Positions 24,001 to 34,215 of a stretch of 64,000 nt of DNA are shown here, piece after piece. Both the position numbers and the translations under genes were made by a program. This DNA is from Apostichopus japonicus. Taxonomy: Eukaryota > Echinodermata > Holothuroidea > Aspidochirotida > Stichopodidae. Numbering within the stretch: position 1 is the stretch's first letter; each line of letters begins with the position of its first letter. The stretch covers positions 32,426,898-32,490,897 of the forward strand of contig NC_092577.1 of the NCBI RefSeq assembly GCF_037975245.1, given 5' to 3'. Below the pieces are notes generated by a model, which was not told the DNA's origin, searched no databases, and worked only from the letters and a program-made list of their open reading frames with translations.

Positions 24001-27000
24001 GTCTGTCAACATGGGAATTACCTAGGAATGGATGCAGGAGACGTATTTAAACATAGAGGGAAGGATGAAAACAACCTGTGAATGAATATCAGTCATTCTT
24101 TTGCCATATTTGGAAAGAATTGTAACATTTAAGTATAAATAAACATAAATGTAATTAATTTTTATTATTTCTTTTAATTATTATTATTATTTATTATTAC
24201 AAAAGCATTGACACCTGCAATACAATGTGGTAAAATAAAAACTGGAAACGGTTTGCATTCCCCTCCAAAAATGATATCAGATATTACGAAAGAGTTAGAC
24301 AAAACCATCCTAATATTTCTAGGGTCTTGTAGGCAAGGGGTGGATGAAAAAAAAAAGGGGGGTCCAGGGGATTGGCCCAGCCCACTCAAGATGTACAGAG
24401 GGTGTAACTATTGACCAGTCTTTCCTCCATCCCTCAAAGTTTAAGGTGTAAGTTACAGATTCAATATGATACTGTAACAATCAACAATTCCCTTTTCGTT
24501 AGCAGAATATACGACTCTTAATATCTGGAATAGAAATTGTTTTCAATCTGTTAGTTGAAGTTTAAGCACTTTAAGCACTTAAGTGCTTTAAGCACTTTAA
24601 GCATTGTTTAAAGCACTTTAAGCATTTTAATCGGGTCTGAGTGTTTGTGTCTTCAGTTTTTTTTCCCTCTCCTATAGGGTCCTTGATGGGGACTTGAGTG
24701 TCCCTCCTGATCCTTTTTTTCTAATAAACTAAACTAAACTAACCCCATCTCATTATCTTGTTCCTAGCTCAAGAAGATATGCCTGATTGGATTAACCCTA
24801 ATTCAGCTTCCTAATTCCTAAATTCTTTCCTGTAATGCATCACAGTAGGGGATCTGTGATGTCTTAACGGCAAATGTTCTTCAAATGCTTTACTTTCCTA
24901 TTATAATCTTTTTCTTGAGTTTTCATCTTTGGTTCCATGCAAGGCTACATTTGTTGTCCTTTATGCAACTACCTACGCCAAACTGGTTCACCGGAAGTTT
25001 GTGAAATGACTTCCTTGGGATGTGCTACATTTTGCACTTTAATATTCTTAAAAGTTGCTGTTGTTCTCTGTATTATAAGAATTTCATCAAAAATGCAACT
25101 TTTTCAGAGAAATATTATTTTCCTCTAAAGAAATGATTCATTACATTTAAAAGAAGAAAAAAACATTTTTCAGTTGAATAACCATCGATGACATTCTTCA
25201 TTCTGGTGTTGCCAGATGCAATCAGCAAATACCACCACACATTTCAAAAATTCAAATCTTTTTCATTAAAATATGCTTTGGAAGATGTGGTAATGACTTA
25301 ACTAATTAAGAGAATTTCGAACATTTTTATTAGACAATCAAATTCAACCACCAGAATATCCCTTAACAGAAAACAAAAGATGAAGGAATAAGTGAAAGCA
25401 AAAAAAGATTGAAATATGAAATTTTGCTCTCACCTTATAAAATTCATAAAAGGAACCTGGCCAGCCATGCACCATCAAGATCTGCTTGACCTTTTGACCT
25501 GGCTTCACCTTTGGCTTTACGTGCAGGAAATGGATGTCGATGCCTTCAATATTGGTTTTAAAATGATTGAACTGGTTTAAGACTTTCTCTTGCTTGGGCC
25601 AACTTTTGAGGAAGAAAAATGTAAATTCTAAGCAGCTAGCTCGTTTTTTGTGATGATGTTAAAGAGATTGAATTTTTTCTTTTCTTGAGACATCTCACGG
25701 GCCGCAAAACAATCACTGGCTGGTCGCATGTGGCCCGCGGGCCGTAGGTTGCCCATGCACCCCTGCCTTAAAGGCTTGAGCAACCTAACAGCCTACCCTG
25801 CACATTACTCATTCAAGTTACTGTTGCTGAATCAGGTAATAATTTAATGTTCACATTTTCTGTAGCAGTTTTGAAGGCTCTGGATTTGGTCTCCTTTAAA
25901 ATACTATGGTTCCTGTGTGAAATATAAGTGCTATACATCTTTGTAAATTTTTTTATAGGGATTTGACCATTTTGCATAGCATTTTGCGATGTGGTACAGG
26001 ATAAATTATTTCCTGTGTATATAATGACATACTCCTATAGAGTCTACTATATCCATTCGCTCGATTGTTCTCCTATATCACGAAAAGTGCCAAAAAGCAC
26101 TGACAGGAGAACATCTTTTTTTGACCTGTTATCAATCATGATCAAGTTTTTTGTGGCTTGCATGTTGAAGGGCATGAATGGAAGTACATGTGGTGAGAAA
26201 ATTGGGTCAATTTAGAGGCAATTTTAGACCCCTTTAGGCCTCCCAGGAGCAGCCGTAGGAATATTGTTTACTACTTAGTGAAGAGGTTTGGTTTACAAGT
26301 GACGAAAACTTCCGACTCGGATAGCAAAAAAATCTACATGGTCATGATATGGAAACTTCATGGTGCCATGAAAGGCCAACTTAATTGTCAGCTATCCGGT
26401 GATGTGTAGCTTTTAGCTAGTGAAAACTTCTATCTATATAGACTTGGAGACCACATTACTTTTGTGATTTAGTGTGTAAGTCAATGGGGCTTTTAATGGG
26501 CGGGTGCTACCACATAGTGTGATTTGGTTTCTGGCATTTTCCCCGACCAATGACTTTCTCTGTCCCTCATAGAAAACTATTAATTGAGAACCCATGCACG
26601 ATATGGCCTTCCATAAGACAATGATAGTTTAGTTTAGTAGAATAAAAAGGATCAGGAGGGACACTTAAGTCCCCATCAAGGACCCTACATAGGAGAGAAA
26701 AAAAACTGAAGACACAAACACTCAGACCCGCCGATGATGTATAATACTTTCACCTTACTTAGAAATTACCTGTAATTTGTTAACCAATGGTTGACTATAA
26801 CTTTCATTGAATCTGCCCGTACTCCATAGTTCCAGTTGGTCCCCTCCAAGCTCTCAAAGTATCGAGTATTCTGGAGTCTTCTCTTTAAGTCATCCTGGTC
26901 CTTTTGCGAAAAGGTTATCTTGAACTCCCTAATAGAAGTGTCCTTTTTCGCAGTTGCTTGGTCTTCTTTGGCCCACCAACCGGTCCCTGGATCCAGGGAA

Positions 27001-27086
27001 GGAGGTGCTGGTGTGAAAAACCCTGTTAAGTAGAGTCCTAACAATATCGCACTGCCGACCAACAAAATTTGAAATTTCAAGCCCAT
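14826..27086 (-). CDS. EPHX1: Microsomal epoxide hydrolase (EPHX1-like), 7 coding exons, isoform with cassette C
   Basis: The product adds water to epoxides to give trans-diols at the ER membrane. Joined exons (27086-26770, 25602-25434, 24021-23907, 23338-23206, 17179-16974, 15941-15707, 15054-14826) keep one frame and predict 467 aa, against 455 in human mEH. In order: a hydrophobic N-terminal anchor (about residues 5-24); the N-terminal region with a GWW motif; HGWPG at 151-155; nucleophile Asp230 in GGDWGS; Tyr302 in RESGYFHIQ; Tyr377 in RSYKE; Glu407 in FPHE; His434 in GGHF. Each active-site residue lies 3 or 4 positions after its human counterpart (D226, Y299, Y374, E404, H431). The start is the first Met after a 3' splice site at 27097 and directly precedes the anchor. 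Introns are GT-AG except intron 5, which begins GC. Exons 1-4 may also splice to cassettes B and A. The family call is firm; which cassette is used is inferred. Confidence 0.9.
15707..15941 (-). CDS. EPHX1: mEH exon 6, cassette C
   Basis: A 235-bp exon encoding [18 protein letters not shown], then [14 protein letters not shown] and ASMRSYKE; the Tyr in SYKE aligns with human Y374. The acceptor is CCCAACAG and the donor AACG|GTGAGT. Phases match exon 6 of cassettes A and B. Confidence 0.92.
16160..16445. repeat. 41-bp minisatellite, about 7 copies (cassette C intron)
   Basis: Units GGTAAGAAATGTATGTTAAA followed by TTGTGTGGACAAGAGTGTAT repeat every 41 bases with few differences. Confidence 0.95.
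16974..17179 (-). CDS. EPHX1: mEH exon 5, cassette C
   Basis: A 206-bp exon encoding [10 protein letters not shown] through [16 protein letters not shown], with the active-site Tyr (human Y299) in ESGYFHI. The acceptor is TTATTATAG. The 5' splice site reads ATAG|GCAAGC, a GC donor, where cassettes A and B have ATTG|GTAAG. It carries one base into exon 6 like the other copies. Confidence 0.9.
17180..19267. other. Non-coding stretch between exon 5C and pseudo-exon D
   Basis: Intronic if cassette C is used. It contains purine and G-rich runs near 17840-17870 and 18550-18580. I see no other gene or recognisable element. Confidence 0.6.
19268..19490 (-). pseudogene. Dead mEH exon 7 copy (D) between exon 4 and cassette C
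   Basis: Read on the minus strand this stretch starts VPMGYAYF and ends EEFWSKHKEQS plus TAA, clearly an mEH terminal exon and closest in its tail to cassette C. It carries a one-base deletion just after the GYAYF motif. It also has an in-frame TAA where other copies have the Glu of TPE-W, and GGY where the catalytic GGH should be. The splice acceptor is also out of phase with exon 6. No matching exon 5 or 6 copy is visible upstream to 23.2 kb. It is a relic of a further 3'-half duplication or of the ancestral terminal exon. Confidence 0.85.
19491..23205. other. Large intron 4 segment upstream of pseudo-exon D
   Basis: No coding sequence recognised and no remnant of exon 5 or 6 found. The main feature is the 71-bp minisatellite at 22085-22680. 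Confidence 0.6.
22085..22680. repeat. 71-bp minisatellite, about 8 copies (intron 4)
   Basis: The motif GAACAGGGAAGGGGCAGGTG recurs at about 22100, 22171, 22242, 22313, 22380, 22457, 22528 and 22599, a 71-base period with one shorter and one longer unit. It is strongly G-rich on the plus strand. Confidence 0.95.
23206..23338 (-). CDS. EPHX1: mEH coding exon 4 (nucleophile elbow); last shared exon
   Basis: It encodes MGPIQIARIF and then YVQGGDWGSTVVEF, holding the catalytic nucleophile Asp in GGDWG. It is 133 bp. The donor CCGCA|GTGAGT leaves two codon bases (CA). The first base of each exon 5 (G in C, A in B and A) completes a Gln codon, so this donor is compatible in frame with all three downstream cassettes. 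The nearest downstream exon 5 is 6.0 kb away and the farthest 18.0 kb. Confidence 0.92.
23907..24021 (-). CDS. EPHX1: mEH coding exon 3
   Basis: It encodes VIPMLTDPTNHGG through VICPSLPGYGFSEEAHKP, matching the conserved mEH stretch with the PSxPGYGFSE motif. The acceptor is CCTAG and the donor CCAG|GTGCGT. It is 115 bp, starts in phase 0 and carries one base into exon 4. Confidence 0.92.
24560..24630. repeat. AAGCACTTTA short repeat with palindrome
   Basis: AAGCACTTTAAGCACTTAAG is followed by its inverted form and further AAGCACTTT units. It abuts the retroposon tail at 24631. Confidence 0.7.
24631..24740 (+). mobile_element. Retroposon 3' tail, plus orientation
   Basis: TCGGGTCTGAGTGTTTGTGT through TCCCTCCTGATCC ends in a (TAAAC)n tail. 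An almost identical copy lies inverted at 26626-26731. The tail type suggests a LINE or SINE 3' end. Confidence 0.65.
25434..25602 (-). CDS. EPHX1: mEH coding exon 2 (HGWPG oxyanion loop)
   Basis: The exon opens with one base plus WPKQEKVLNQF and ends LMVHGWPGSFYEFYK, the oxyanion-hole loop of epoxide hydrolases. The acceptor is CCTCAAAAG and the donor AAG|GTGAG. It is 169 bp and ends in phase 0. Two oppositely oriented copies of one retroposon tail flank it (24631-24740 and 26626-26731). Confidence 0.92.
25686..25768. mobile_element. hAT-like transposon end fragment
   Basis: CGGGCCGCAAA, then GGCCCGCGGGCCGTAGGTTG and CCCATGCACCCCTG, form the familiar end of hAT-type elements (CAGGGGTG...GGCAACC read inverted). 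It lies in the intron between exons 1 and 2. Confidence 0.5.
26626..26731 (-). mobile_element. Retroposon 3' tail, minus orientation
   Basis: Inverted copy of 24631-24740 with the same (TAAAC)n tail, about 40 bases from the exon 1 donor. The two copies flank exon 2. Confidence 0.65.
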
Positions 27087-27097
27087 TTTTGCTATAT
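26770..27097 (-). CDS. EPHX1: mEH coding exon 1 (membrane anchor and N-terminal region)
   Basis: The ATG at 27086-27084 opens MGLKFQILLVGSAILLGLYL, a type I-like anchor as in mEH. It is followed by a Pro-rich linker, a GWW motif and the N-terminal mEH region ending VNHWLTNY. A 3' splice site (TTCTTACAG) ends at 27098, eleven bases before the ATG, so at least one non-coding exon lies upstream. The donor at 26769 reads AG|GTAATT and leaves two codon bases (AG), completed as Ser by exon 2. Confidence 0.9.
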
Positions 27098-28293
27098 CTG
27101 TAAGAAGAATGAAAAATAGCAAATTTTGAACCTAAACAAGGACAAATTTTACAAAAATTCAATATTGAAGAATTGCACATCATAATTTGTGAACTGTTGG
27201 GTAAACACATTTTCAAATATGACACAATTTCTGAATTGGTTAGGCTAAGGTCTAGCACAGCAATTTAATTATAGAATATGACGTTTTATGTTAGAGAGAT
27301 AACAGAGAAAAATGGTTTCCTCTTTTTGTAGTCAACAGTCAACATTAATGGAAGTGCTTAGCACTTTTCTTCATGAAACCAGTTTTCTTTGGCATAATAT
27401 GTTTATTTTCGTTATGTCAATGGAGAAGTTCAATCATATATTTTGAAATGCCTAAAAGATGTGATTGAACTGTTTGGGAGAGGTGAAACTATAAATCACT
27501 TTTGAGAATTTCACCATACTTCTGCTTTATTGCCTCCAATTATAGCAACAGCTAGGAAAGTTTTGTGATTACGTAATCAACCTGCCATGGTCGTATATCG
27601 ACCTGCAGGTTCTACAATTAGCCTGCATAGCTTCTTTTAACACCATGAGGCTCTTTGTGTAAACACTGTGTGGCAATATGTTCATGTCTGCAGTTTAAAT
27701 TAATCATAGAGCGTTCACACAAAGACCCTCATACAAGAAAATATATGTGGCAGGCGTTGCAGACTAAATTGGTAAAAAGAGGTCATTTTAAGAACAAGGC
27801 AGGTCGATAACATAATCTCAAGAAACTTTACCATGATAGCTTGCTATAGTTGGGGTCTATACAGCAGACCTTTAAGTCAACCGTTTCTCATCTATAGCCT
27901 AGGGGTCTTAATGGGAGTGCAATATCAGCATAACCGAACTATGATTATGTTTAATCTTGACTTGGTATTCATTGCACCTGTTAATGTGGCAAGAGGTACT
28001 GTATGTTAATTGATAGTGAACACAAGTCTGACTTTTTCATGTTTGCTAATATTAGTTGTACCAGAGGTCATTGTCTTAAACTCTAAAAGTCACAAATATA
28101 TGGTACGGATTCTAAAGTTATGGCGCTTTTTTTTCTACTAAACTCAACTAAACTAAACACAGCTCAGGCATAGTCTAGCCTAGATCTAACTAATGCACAC
28201 GTGTAGGCATATCCAGGCCTTACGCTAGGCCTGACTCTCGTTAAAAGTAAAACTAAAAGAAGAAAATTACAGCTAGCCTATGCCTTTACTTAC

Positions 28294-28620
28294 ATTTTAT
28301 ACCGGGCAGGAGGTGTTGAGAAAGAAGTATTATTCACCAAATCCGAAGTATTGAGGCAACTACTCAGAAATATATTAGTTCTGTGTTTTTTCTGTGTTTT
28401 CGCGGTGGGTACAGGGGTGTAGCCCAGTGCAGCAATAACGTACTGTTGTAAGCCAGTGCATGCAATGTTAGATTCGGCGGGGCTTCACAAAGTGACTTGC
28501 AAAACTGAATGACGTAATGTTCCCGGGTGCGAAATTCACCAAAGATGGAATTATAGGCAGGTGTAGTACAGGTGTAGTAGGTGCAAGGACACGAAAACCA
28601 ATACACTAATTGGCAAACAC
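28294..28620 (-). promoter_or_regulatory. Possible 5'-UTR exon and promoter area of the mEH gene
   Basis: The splice acceptor 11 bases before the mEH start codon requires an upstream non-coding exon. On the minus strand a strong donor, AAAAT|GTAAGTAAAG, lies with its GT at 28293-28292, about 1.2 kb upstream. The sequence just above it (28300-28600) is less AT-rich than its surroundings. I see no clear TATA box. The exon's 5' limit is a guess. Confidence 0.25.
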
Positions 28621-28744
28621 AAACTAATTGGCTTTGTATTTAAAGAATCATGATCTTTTCTTTTCTCAAGATTTACTTGACCACTCCTTTAATTATATTA
28701 TTTAGTACAATAGGGAGGAAGTCTGTACACCTACATAGTGGCTC

Positions 28745-29128
28745 CAGGCGCGTAGCCAGGAATTTGCCAAGGGAGGGGCGAAACTGTAGATTCGGCATTG
28801 CAAACTATCAGAGCCTTATAAGGCTATGCAAACCAGAGCCGTATATATCTCTATATACGGCTCTGCAAACTATCAGAGCCGTATATGCAAACTATCTAAG
28901 CGTAGCGCCACCATAAGTTGGCGCGAAGCGTACAAGAACATTTTGGCTGAAAATGCCTCCCAGATCGCTGGAAATGGCACTTCCCAGGCCTTGTAAGTTG
29001 CATCTTAGGATTTTCTCTTTTGAAAATAGTAGCGATATCATAAAAACATTTAAAAATTTTTTTTTAAATATGCTCAAGGGGGGGCGGCTGCCCCCTTCGC
29101 CCGCCCCCCCCCCTTGGCTACTCGCCTG
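28745..29128. mobile_element. Related MITE-like element
   Basis: It starts CAGGCGCGTAGCCAGG and ends with the inverted CCTTGGCTACTCGCCTG. CATAGTG flanks it (28734-28740 and 29129-29135), though four bases separate the left copy from the terminus. It shares the internal block ATCTAAGCGTAGCGCCACCAT with the 224-1545 element. It also holds a strong palindrome at about 28832-28863 built on CAGAGCCGTATA. Confidence 0.65.
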
Positions 29129-29494
29129 CATAGTGCTGGCAGTATGAACTGTTCAGGGCACAGAAGACAACATTTTGTCTTTGAACTTGCAGTTGGTTGG
29201 TGGTGTTTTTGTTCAATCTAAGAGCACTTTAGAAGGAAGTACTTTAACCACTTGAGAGCAGAATTAGTCTGTGCCGAGATGCAGGTACAGTAGACTGTAG
29301 TATATATATATACAAGATGCAGGTAGTGTAATGTAATTGTGCGTCATACTATTTAAGGCAATATTCATATAGTATTCATTGATCATGATTCATTGATCAT
29401 CATATAGTATTCATTAGTCGTCAAATTATTCTATTTTGTATTTATATGTAAATATTTTCTTCTTTTCTTTATACAGGGAGTGTTGTAGCCTACG

Positions 29495-29555
29495 CTTTTT
29501 GGAAGACTTCCTTCACACTGTAAATTTACACGTGAAAAACAAATAAATCAAATCA
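29495..29555. repeat. Dispersed repeat tail, copy 1
   Basis: GGAAGACTTCCTTCACACTG then TTTACACGTGAAAAACAAAT resembles 31217-31290 closely, with an AAATAAATCAAATC end. Probably a retroposon 3' end. Confidence 0.45.
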
Positions 29556-29996
29556 CTGAAATTCATCTTCAACCGTTACGTAACTAAAACTAAACTAAAT
29601 ATACAAAATACAGAGTCCACGCCATTACAACAATTAATGCTGCTCCCATTCATCGGTAAGCGGTTTACAGTTAGTTTATCATCATTCAAATCTTTGATCC
29701 ATTGAAAACTCTGTGGGTTTCTTCGGATATTCATTCTCATGCAAACAGGCGGTCTGTCCGTTATAGACCGGGAGACCAAAGGGCACCCTAGCTGGAGAGT
29801 TATCCAATCTTCATATATATTGCAATGGTCCATGTGCATGCCCATATTAGGAAATGAACGTCTGTCGGGTACATTCTGGTGGGTGTGGTCAGGATGGCCA
29901 CAAGAAAGGGACCCCTAAAGTTGGGTTACATCAGCCCGTGAGTTAACATGAAGAAAGCTACTGGAATTTTTGTTGCTAATTATTTTTGAAGATTAA

Positions 29997-30607
29997 ATGA
30001 AGCAGCATTTTGCGTTTGGTCGCCGTTTTCTACTTTTTTGAGATGTCCATCGAGTTTTATACATATATCAATCACAAAACAGCAAACTAAGATATTAGCC
30101 AAGTTTTTCCCTGCCAACAACGTTAATTGGCGAGTAAATTAAGGATATTTGCAGATAATGAGAAAAGTGTCCACGACAAATTCCACATTTAAAATTAATC
30201 GCATACAGTTCCCCCAAACCCACCGTAGTTTGAATTCAACCAATCAGAGATGCAGGTTTAGTTATGAGCCGTTGCTAAAACTAGATTCAAGACTTTGCGT
30301 TGGTACAACCAGGGAGTTGTTATGGAACTCCCTGGTACAACTGCCATATAGACTGTACACAAATCAAGCATAGTGTTATATTACGTATTGGTCAATGACA
30401 TTCGTAGTGTTTAAATATTCATATTATGGGCGAGGTTTATTGGGATCCCAACGGAAAATATCTTGGAGAAAAAGAAAGTGGAAAGTTGCAAACTTTTCGA
30501 CTTTTATGCCAGCATTTGAAGTAAGATTTTAATAGTTTAGCTTGTTATGTATGTCGTTATGGCATAGTGGAGTCAGTGAGGTTGAGAAAAGGACGCAAAA
30601 TGCTGCT
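29997..30607. mobile_element. MITE with AAGCAGCATTTTGCG inverted ends, TTAA flanks
   Basis: The left end AAGCAGCATTTTGCGT (from 30000) is mirrored by ACGCAAAATGCTGCT (to 30607). TTAA occurs just outside each end (29993-29996 and 30608-30611), offset by a few bases on the left. No coding frame. TTAA flanks suggest a piggyBac- or Kolobok-type mover. It contains a perfect 11-bp hairpin at 30308-30336. Confidence 0.7.
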
Positions 30608-31216
30608 TTAAAGTATCTGTCAATATGTTTATATTTTGTTGTGATAAACAAAACAAAACTTAAAGAATTTGTAAATATTTTGACCACCGTAGTATGACAT
30701 CAATTGAAGACGAGCAAGCTGGTTTCACAAGCAGTGGCGTTGCAAGATATTTAGAACCGAGGGAACACAGCACACTGAGAGCAACGTTGGCGGGGGGGGG
30801 GGTGGGGGTCGGGGGGGGGGGCTGCAGAAAGTGCGAGAGCGAAGCCAATGCGACGTGTGGTATAAGAGCCGGAGCCACCTGAACTATGAAACGGTTGTCA
30901 TCATTTCCAGATTTAGATCAGCTTCAAATTTTGGAGGTAGACATACGTAAATTAAAGTGAGTAGAAGTCAAAAGGATGTGTACCTTCCTTACCTATATTC
31001 TTTTTCGCCCCCCTCTCGGGGGGGGGAGGGGGAATACCTTTGTTTGATGGCCCAAATGATGTTAATATGTTATAGTATACTTAGCCAATAGCTGCTCTCA
31101 ATATAATCTGGAAATGAGTATAGTTATATTCAGTTCTCATTCAGTTCTCACTCAGAAATGAGTATATTTATATTCAGTTATATTCAGTTTTCCTCTACTT
31201 TGTTAAGCCATCTGAA

Positions 31217-31290
31217 GGTTTTTTTAGAGGACTTCCTATCACATTGTATATATTCACGTGATAAACAAATAAATCAATCAATCAATCAGT
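31217..31290. repeat. Dispersed repeat tail, copy 2
   Basis: Counterpart of 29495-29555, ending in an (AATC)n simple repeat. Confidence 0.45.
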
Positions 31291-32123
31291 TTCATGTAGA
31301 GGATATCGGCGAGTCACGTGACTCCAGAGCATAAAATTACAGCCTATTATTATGTGCTAGAATATGTCAGATAATGGTCACCCATGCGAGCTGAAAATCC
31401 AACAAAGCATTGTAATGCGACTCTAAAAGGGTGTTATCCTCGCTGAAACGTTTTACTGTGTATTTAAAACACTATTCAAGAGGCTTGGAATAATTGAGAT
31501 GATTAGTCTCTAGAAAAGTAAAGTACATTAACACACGTCTAGCCATTTTTTCAGGTGTCAAAAGTTTGGCGGCCAATACTGAGGAACTTAATTAAGTTAT
31601 GATTTATAGCGGCACATAAACTGAAAGTAATAAAATGTATATATAATTGTTTATGATCAACTTGTTTATTACGCAATGAAATAATGCAAATGACTCTGTT
31701 TTGACCGTTTGACACGTCTCAGCTGCATGCACGGCATAGTTAAACAATGCCCCTGTAGGCCTATGTCACAGACAAGCTAGGTTGTCTCGAAAATGCTGAC
31801 GGCCAAGCACCAAACTCTTGGTAAAAATTGCCAGACGGGATCGAGAGACATGTCTCAAGAAATGATTTGCAAAGACCAATCAAAAACTACCAGACGATTA
31901 TTATAGCCACATATGCATGAAGACAACATTGAAACTCATGATTAGTTATTGTGATTGATATTTACTATATATGATTTCAATTTTATACCACTTCGAAAAT
32001 GAGTCCCAAAACTGGTGACTTTCTTTAAATTGTCTAAAATTTATCTCATTATGAACGCTTTCGTTTTGGTCTTCGTTAATTTATTGTAAATCTCCTTCCT
32101 GTATATTTATATAACTTTTAAAT

Positions 32124-32190
32124 ACAAGTTGCAGGCGCGAATCCAGGAATGGGGGGGTGGGGGTGGGGATGGTGGGTGGGGTATAGGCCT
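32124..32190. mobile_element. Solo end of a CAGGCGCG-type element
   Basis: TTGCAGGCGCGAATCCAGGA followed by a G-rich run resembles the left terminus of the elements at 224 and 28745. No matching right end was found nearby. Confidence 0.3.
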
Positions 32191-32839
32191 ACCCGTCTCC
32201 CTTTTCTTACCCACACAACACAAATCAGAGCAGTTCTTTAGCAAAACCTTGGGTGTATAGTGCTACCTAATTATAGACCTATAGTTTATAGCTTGAATAT
32301 GTCTCTGAATGCACTATTTTACGTTTACAGTTTTTACTTTTTGGCTGTGGGAAATTACCAGATATTTGCCCCTTCTGTACATGAGAGATAGCCAAAGTTC
32401 AACTGACCTCAGGGCCACACCTCCGTCCTTCAACCAAACGACGGTAATATAGGGCGAAGAAAAGGAAAAGAGATAAAACCATTTGCCTTTGATTACTTTA
32501 CCCCGTACACCCTCATGACACATAATTATGTAAGAATAATGTTTTTACGATTGTAAAGAGACAACACTTTTCCGAGTGCAAAGCCGTAAACTTCAGTTTA
32601 TGAAGTGATTAAGTTTGTTATCAAAGGCACTATACATTAACGTGGGTCCCATTAATCAGCAATTTGAACTATTATAAGATGACATGCCGAAGACATGAAC
32701 AATGTTAAGGACTGACTCGTCTCATGGACAGTGATGTTAATTAGTATACTAAATGAATAGTATTGGGATATGGATGGGCTGAACATCATAGACACTGGAA
32801 GCCAATTTGAGCACGACATCATGACCTATATGAGATATA

Positions 32840-33680
32840 GACAGTGTTCGATTTTTCCGGTATCGCATCGCAAAATGCGATCCAAAACGACAAACTTGCG
32901 AGACGTTTCCAAATCAGCATCGCACAATGTGACGATTTGTGCGATACAAATTCCTAGTCAGATTTGGGAGCAAACACTCAAACCTTAACTTACGAACTGT
33001 CGATCACAATGTAGAAGTTATAATTTATTGAGTTTATACTCAATGTACAACTTATTCACTTGACCGTATAGCGAAAAAAAAAAACCTGAAAAAAATAATA
33101 TCCTACCATAGTTAAGTGTAAAGCAAATAGCCTAACCACCTCGGCGGTTACGGATCTCACGTAACTAAAAGGTTCCCTGGCAACGTGCCAAAAAATGTTA
33201 ACAAACAGGTGTTACACAGGGGATGAGCTCACAGTTGTTGGGAAGGTACCTGGGCAAATTCGCAGCACATGTACCCTGGTACAGTAGTTGGGTATAGGGT
33301 TAAACACTGCAGTTGTAAAAATGTACGCATAGTGCACGCTATTCATTGTTAGGCAGTCTAGAAACGGGGCTTTGCTGAACGTTGTTTGTTTCATAATATC
33401 GGGAGTTTTGTAAGTTGCACTTTTTAAAGATTGAAAGACAGATTAAATCTCTTTTCATTTTATAACATATATAATATAGCTACTTTAACTTGTCATTTTA
33501 AAATTTTCATCAGTTTCGTGACAATTTAAATAAAAAAAGTTAGTATTTTGCATCCTCAACTGCGAATTTTTTCATCGCCAGACATCGCAAAAAATGACAA
33601 CAATTTTCGGGGGCTTTCGCCCCCAGGTTCCCACGAGGGGTTCTACCCCATGACCCCACCATAGCCCTAAGACGGGCCCC
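32840..33680. other. Probable transposon-derived stretch
   Basis: CAGTGTTCGATTTTTCCGGT with repeated GCATCGCAAAATGCG motifs at the left and TTTCGGGGGCTTTCGCCCCC near 33606-33625 are of the kind found in degenerate DNA transposons. I could not pair the ends. Confidence 0.3.
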
Positions 33681-34094
33681 TGGACACCACGCCTTTATGC
33701 TCGCACGTTACGCGTGCTAGGCAGGCGAACACCGGCGGGAAATCGGCAGTGGGTTCGCGGGAAATTGAACAAGGTTTTCCAACACTGCTGAACTGTGCAG
33801 TTACTGTATGCATCATGTTCAAGGTTTTCACGGAGGCTTTTGAGGAAATGAATGGTTAGTACAGTGTATATATGCTGCACTAATGCTGTGTGTAGGCCAA
33901 GGTTCACGAAGGTCATTGGTTATATTCGCGCGCCGTAGACGTGTTTTTAGATGTTACGGAGAGTCAGGTTTCCATGGATATTAATTGAAAATGAATCTGA
34001 GTTTAACTGACGCTAAAGAAATGGATCGTCTTGGGCAGATTAACAAATCATTGCAAGTATAAATAAGTACAAGTAGCTCTGCTGTTAAAGAGAA

Positions 34095-34215
34095 AAGTTC
34101 AATATCGGCTTGCTGTTATCGGCAATTAGGCAAAATTTTACCGATACCGATATGCTGCCGATATTGCAAATATCGGCCGATACCGATATTGAAAACGATT
34201 ATCGTAGCAACACTA
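34095..34215. repeat. CCGATATCGG-rich repeat
   Basis: Multiple direct and inverted copies of TATCGGCCGATACCGATAT-like words occur within 120 bases, typical of a degenerate transposon end. Confidence 0.4.
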
